Of a DNA stretch of 43,562 bases, positions 41,030-43,562 are shown in pieces. The stretch is from an uncultured Pseudomonadota bacterium (GTDB taxonomy: Bacteria > Pseudomonadota > Gammaproteobacteria > Steroidobacterales > Steroidobacteraceae). How positions within the stretch are numbered: position 1 is the first letter of the stretch; each line of letters opens with the position of its first letter. The notes below the pieces were generated by a model. That model worked only from the letters and a program-made list of their open reading frames with translations. It made no database searches and had not been told where the DNA came from. A program made the position numbers and the translations under genes. Where the stretch lies: the NCBI GenBank assembly GCA_903908265.1, contig CAIVRI010000048.1, forward strand, positions 1 through 43,562. The letters run 5' to 3'.

Positions 41030-41799
41030 CAGTAGCGCCAACCGCGGTGCAGGGCGACGATGCCGCCGCTGAGGTTGTGGTGGCGTACGCCGTCAAAGCC
41101 GGCCTCGCGCAGCAAGCCCTCCAGAGCGGTTTGGTCGGGGAACATGCGGATGGATTCGGCCAGATAGCGGTAACTCTCCGCGTCGCCGGCCACGCGCTGC
41201 CCCAGCACCGGCAGCACCGAGAACGAATAGGCGTCGTAGAGGGGACCGAGTCCCGGCAGCACGGGTTTGGAAAACTCCAGCACCAACAATTGGCCACCCG
41301 GTTTCAGGACCCGATACATCGCGGTGAGCGCGGCGGCTTTGTCGGTGACGTTGCGCAGGCCGAAGGCGATCGTGACGCAATCGAAGGAGCGGTCGGTGAA
41401 CGGCAACCGCTCGGCGTTGGCGAGGGCGAAGTCGACGTTGTGGACGATACCCCGATCCAGCAGTCGATCGCGCCCGTGGCGCAGCATCTGCGCATTGATG
41501 TCCGAGAGTACGACCCGGCCCGAGGGTCCGACCTGTGCCGATAGACCCACGGCGATGTCGCCGGTGCCCCCGGCCACATCGAGCGCGTGTTGGCCCGGTC
41601 GCAAGCCGGTCTGCGACAGCAAGAAGCGTTTCCACAACCGGTGCACGCCGAACGACATCAGGTCGTTCATTACGTCGTAGCGGTTTGCCACGGAGTCAAA
41701 AACCGCGCGGACGCGGCGGGCTTTGTCCTCAGGGGCGACGCGCTCGTAACCGAAATCAACGGTGGTCGGCGGCGGAGTGGGGGCGGCGGAGCCGGTCAT
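41029..41799 (-). CDS. ubiE: UbiE, C-methyltransferase of ubiquinone/menaquinone biosynthesis
   Basis: I prefer ATG 41799 (256 residues) with GAGG 7 nt upstream over ATG 41838. After a Pro-rich start, [20 protein letters not shown] and [20 protein letters not shown] are family signatures. The S-adenosylmethionine site shows [33 protein letters not shown] and [20 protein letters not shown], and the end [20 protein letters not shown] with VLEFSKP is conserved. It methylates the benzoquinol ring in the cytoplasm. It is first of three ATGA-coupled ubi genes, 57 nt after the acyltransferase gene. Confidence 0.96.
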   Translation of the reverse strand: MTGSAAPTPPPTTVDFGYERVAPEDKARRVRAVFDSVANRYDVMNDLMSFGVHRLWKRFLLSQTGLRPGQHALDVAGGTGDIAVGLSAQVGPSGRVVLSDINAQMLRHGRDRLLDRGIVHNVDFALANAERLPFTDRSFDCVTIAFGLRNVTDKAAALTAMYRVLKPGGQLLVLEFSKPVLPGLGPLYDAYSFSVLPVLGQRVAGDAESYRYLAESIRMFPDQTALEGLLREAGFDGVRHHNLSGGIVALHRGWRY

Positions 41800-41856
41800 G
41801 GGGACCTCGGTGGCAACAGTCCCGTAGTGTACCGCCAAGGCCCCATCGGGGGCGCG

Positions 41857-43050
41857 TCAGGCGTAGTCGGAGCGGACGTTCGGCTGCAAGGCGCGCGGCA
41901 GGTTGGGGCGGGCCAGACCACCCAAAAAGTCGCTGAGGATCGGCGTGAACAGCGCAGCGTCTGCCAAGAACGCGTCGTGGCCGTAGGGGGAGGACAATTC
42001 TACATACCCGCAATCGATGCCGGCGGCACCCAGCGTCTGCGCCAGCGCGCGCTGTTGGCCGACCGGGAAGAGCAGATCTTCGCGCACGCCGACGACCAGG
42101 GCTTGCTGCAATTGCAGTGTGCGGGCCGCAGCGCCCGTGTCGGTGGCGCCGCGATGGCGCAGGCCATCCGGGCCTGCAGCCACGCCGAAGGTGCCGAAAT
42201 CAAACAGGTCCATGGCCCGGGAAATGGTCCAGTACGCCCACGGATCGAACGTGCGCACAAACTTTTGCGCCAGGTGCTCAAGCCAGCTCTCGACTTCAAA
42301 GTCGGTGCCCGAGCCCCGGCCCGCGTAGGGCTCGGCTTGGTCGCGCCCGAAGCGCTGTTCCAGCAGCTCAGTGCCGACGTAGGAGAGGATGCCGATTTTG
42401 CGGGCCCAACGCATGGCCTGCTGGACCTGTGCTGGGGCAGCGCCGGACTGCAGCAGGGAGCCGACGATTTCGCGTTGCAGGCTGCGGGTGGCGATGGCGG
42501 CCGCGTTGGCGGCCATCGCCCCGGAAATCGACACCAGACCGCGTGCGCGTCCCGGGAACAGCGCCGCATGGGCCAGTACGGTCATGCCACCTAACGAGCA
42601 ACCGATGACCGCGTACAGGGTCTCGATCCCGAGCGCCTCGACCGCGGCCTGGCTGGCCCGAGCGATGTCCTCGACCCGCAGTTCCGGGAAGTCCCCGGCG
42701 TAGGGTTGCCCGGTCTGGGGATGGAGCGAAGCGGGGCCGGTGGAGCCAAAGCAACTGCCGAGGGAATTGACCGACACCACGTAATAGCGGTCGGTATCGA
42801 GCGCGCAGCCCGGCCCGATCATGGCATCCCACCAGCCCGGCGACGGGTCGCCCGGATGCGCGGCCGCATGCGCAGAGGCGGACAAACCCGTAAACAGCAG
42901 GATCGCATTGTCGCGCGCCGGCGCCAGCGTGCCATAGGTCTCCACGGCGACTGCGGCGCCATAAAGGGCGCCGCCGGTCGTCAGCCGAAACGGGCTCGGC
43001 AGGGCGATCCGTCGGGCGGTGGAAGGGGCTTCGGGGGGCGTGGCGCTCAT
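41857..43050 (-). CDS. MetX-family acyltransferase, probably L-serine O-succinyltransferase
   Basis: A 397-residue alpha/beta-hydrolase from ATG 43050; the frame extends further upstream, but the core protein begins ALPSPFRLTTGG soon after this start. The nucleophile is in VIGCSLGGMTVLAHA. The oxyanion region is AILLFTGLSASAHAAAHPGD, followed by VSVNSLGSCFGSTGPAS; the C-terminal Asp is in the EDLLFPVGQQ region and the His in SSPYGHDAFLAD. Enzymes labelled MetX use homoserine, but one branch found in Xanthomonas-type bacteria acylates L-serine for cysteine synthesis in place of CysE. The match to SSLGSCFGSTGPAS-type spacing and FFDP--Y---SR-MD-FD, and the divergent cysK neighbour, favour the serine enzyme. 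The substrate call is inference. Confidence 0.8.
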   Translation of the reverse strand: MSATPPEAPSTARRIALPSPFRLTTGGALYGAAVAVETYGTLAPARDNAILLFTGLSASAHAAAHPGDPSPGWWDAMIGPGCALDTDRYYVVSVNSLGSCFGSTGPASLHPQTGQPYAGDFPELRVEDIARASQAAVEALGIETLYAVIGCSLGGMTVLAHAALFPGRARGLVSISGAMAANAAAIATRSLQREIVGSLLQSGAAPAQVQQAMRWARKIGILSYVGTELLEQRFGRDQAEPYAGRGSGTDFEVESWLEHLAQKFVRTFDPWAYWTISRAMDLFDFGTFGVAAGPDGLRHRGATDTGAAARTLQLQQALVVGVREDLLFPVGQQRALAQTLGAAGIDCGYVELSSPYGHDAFLADAALFTPILSDFLGGLARPNLPRALQPNVRSDYA

Positions 43051-43200
43051 GGCACTATTGTCCCCGCCCCGTGTAGGGGCGGCTACGGGCGTGCGAGAAC
43101 CAATCGTTATGACGGTAGAGCCAACCGGACGATCGCAGGCCCTGACGGCACGCCTACACTGGCGGCCTCCACCCCGTTTTCTGATCAGGAATCGAGCGCC
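43051..43200. promoter_or_regulatory. Divergent promoter region between acyltransferase and cysK
   Basis: A 150-bp gap separates two oppositely oriented start codons, so both promoters and any shared sulfur-responsive control must lie here. AGGAA about 10 nt before 43201 serves cysK. I see no clear operator. Confidence 0.4.
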
Positions 43201-43562
43201 ATGACCATCTACAACAGCATTCTGGACACCATCGGCCGTACGCCGATCGTGCGCATCAACCGTCTTGCGCCGCCGCATGTCAGCATGTACGTCAAGGTGG
43301 AGTACTTCAACCCGGGCGGTTCCGTCAAAGACCGTCTGGCGATCGGCATCATCGAAGACGCTGAGCGGCGTGGGGTGTTGCAGCCGGGCCAGACGATTGT
43401 GGAGGCCACTTCCGGCAATACCGGCATTGCCTTGGCGCTGGTGGCCGCGGCCAAGGGCTACCCCTTCGTCGCGGTGATGGTCGAGACCTTCTCGATCGAG
43501 CGGCGCAAAATCATGCGCGCGCTGGGTGCCAAAGTTATTCTGACACCGGCGGCGGAGCGCGG
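43201..43562 (+). CDS. cysK: Cysteine synthase A, PLP-dependent (partial, cut by window end)
   Basis: The first 120 codons are present. The sequence opens MTIYNSILDTIGRTPIVRIN and has the PLP-binding lysine in NPGGSVKDRLA (Lys43). ATSGNTGIALALVAAAKGY then binds the cofactor phosphate and substrate, and the GAKVILTPA strand closes the visible part. It makes cysteine from an O-acylserine and sulfide. Standing head-to-head with the MetX-family gene, it probably takes the O-acylserine that enzyme makes. Confidence 0.95.
   Translation, partial: MTIYNSILDTIGRTPIVRINRLAPPHVSMYVKVEYFNPGGSVKDRLAIGIIEDAERRGVLQPGQTIVEATSGNTGIALALVAAAKGYPFVAVMVETFSIERRKIMRALGAKVILTPAAER

Overview
The window is GC-rich, densely coded DNA that looks like a gammaproteobacterium. 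The ubiE-ubiJ-ubiB order, the serine/homoserine acyltransferase beside cysK, and general protein similarity suggest something near the Lysobacterales (Xanthomonadales) or Nevskiales. This placement comes from gene content, not from a database search. Both ends cut genes: a response regulator on the left and cysteine synthase on the right.

Layout. (1) 1-3167: a truncated NarL-type response regulator (minus strand), a secreted lytic transglycosylase and a soluble NarX/DegS-type histidine kinase. (2) 3376-13114: a compact, mostly overlapping operon for a type II secretion/type IV pilus-like machine: major pseudopilin, GspF, GspE, PilM/N/O-P-like (GspL/M/C-like) inner-membrane proteins, a lipoprotein secretin with a C-terminal cohesin domain, and three more pseudopilins. 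(3) 13444-31079: a second operon with a Sco-type copper chaperone, two multicopper oxidase subunits, and a 4437-residue secreted protein. That giant begins with a ligand-less cupredoxin region and continues through Ig-like, SdrB-like, beta-helix, GxGYxxAP-repeat, DUF11-like and IPT/TIG-like domains; an intrinsic terminator follows. (4) 31268-36084: six codirectional genes for exported proteins: a Spy-like protein, two unknowns, two LolA-fold paralogues and a cytochrome c fused to a periplasmic-binding domain. They converge on an FKBP prolyl isomerase (36089-36847, minus). (5) 36959-43562: an MFS transporter, a decayed hicAB toxin-antitoxin pair, ubiB/ubiJ/ubiE, a MetX-family acyltransferase (probably serine O-succinyltransferase) and cysK.

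The most striking part is regions 2-4. The eight histidines expected for a multicopper-oxidase trinuclear centre are divided between two separately exported polypeptides. The 613-aa protein carries the type 1 site plus four of the histidines; the 542-aa protein carries the other four. The giant starts with a co-linear but dead copy of the second subunit. The inferred picture is this: Sco loads copper, the secretion machine exports the oxidase and/or the giant scaffold, FKBP helps folding, and the cytochrome handles electrons. The set recalls mofA-mofB-mofC (multicopper oxidase, FKBP, cytochrome c) of Leptothrix and OmpB-type oxidases of metal-cycling bacteria, so extracellular Mn/Fe oxidation or electron transfer is a reasonable but untested hypothesis. 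A CRP/FNR-like palindrome, TCGTGA-N6-TCACG(A/G), lies upstream of both the secretion operon and the oxidase operon and suggests shared control.
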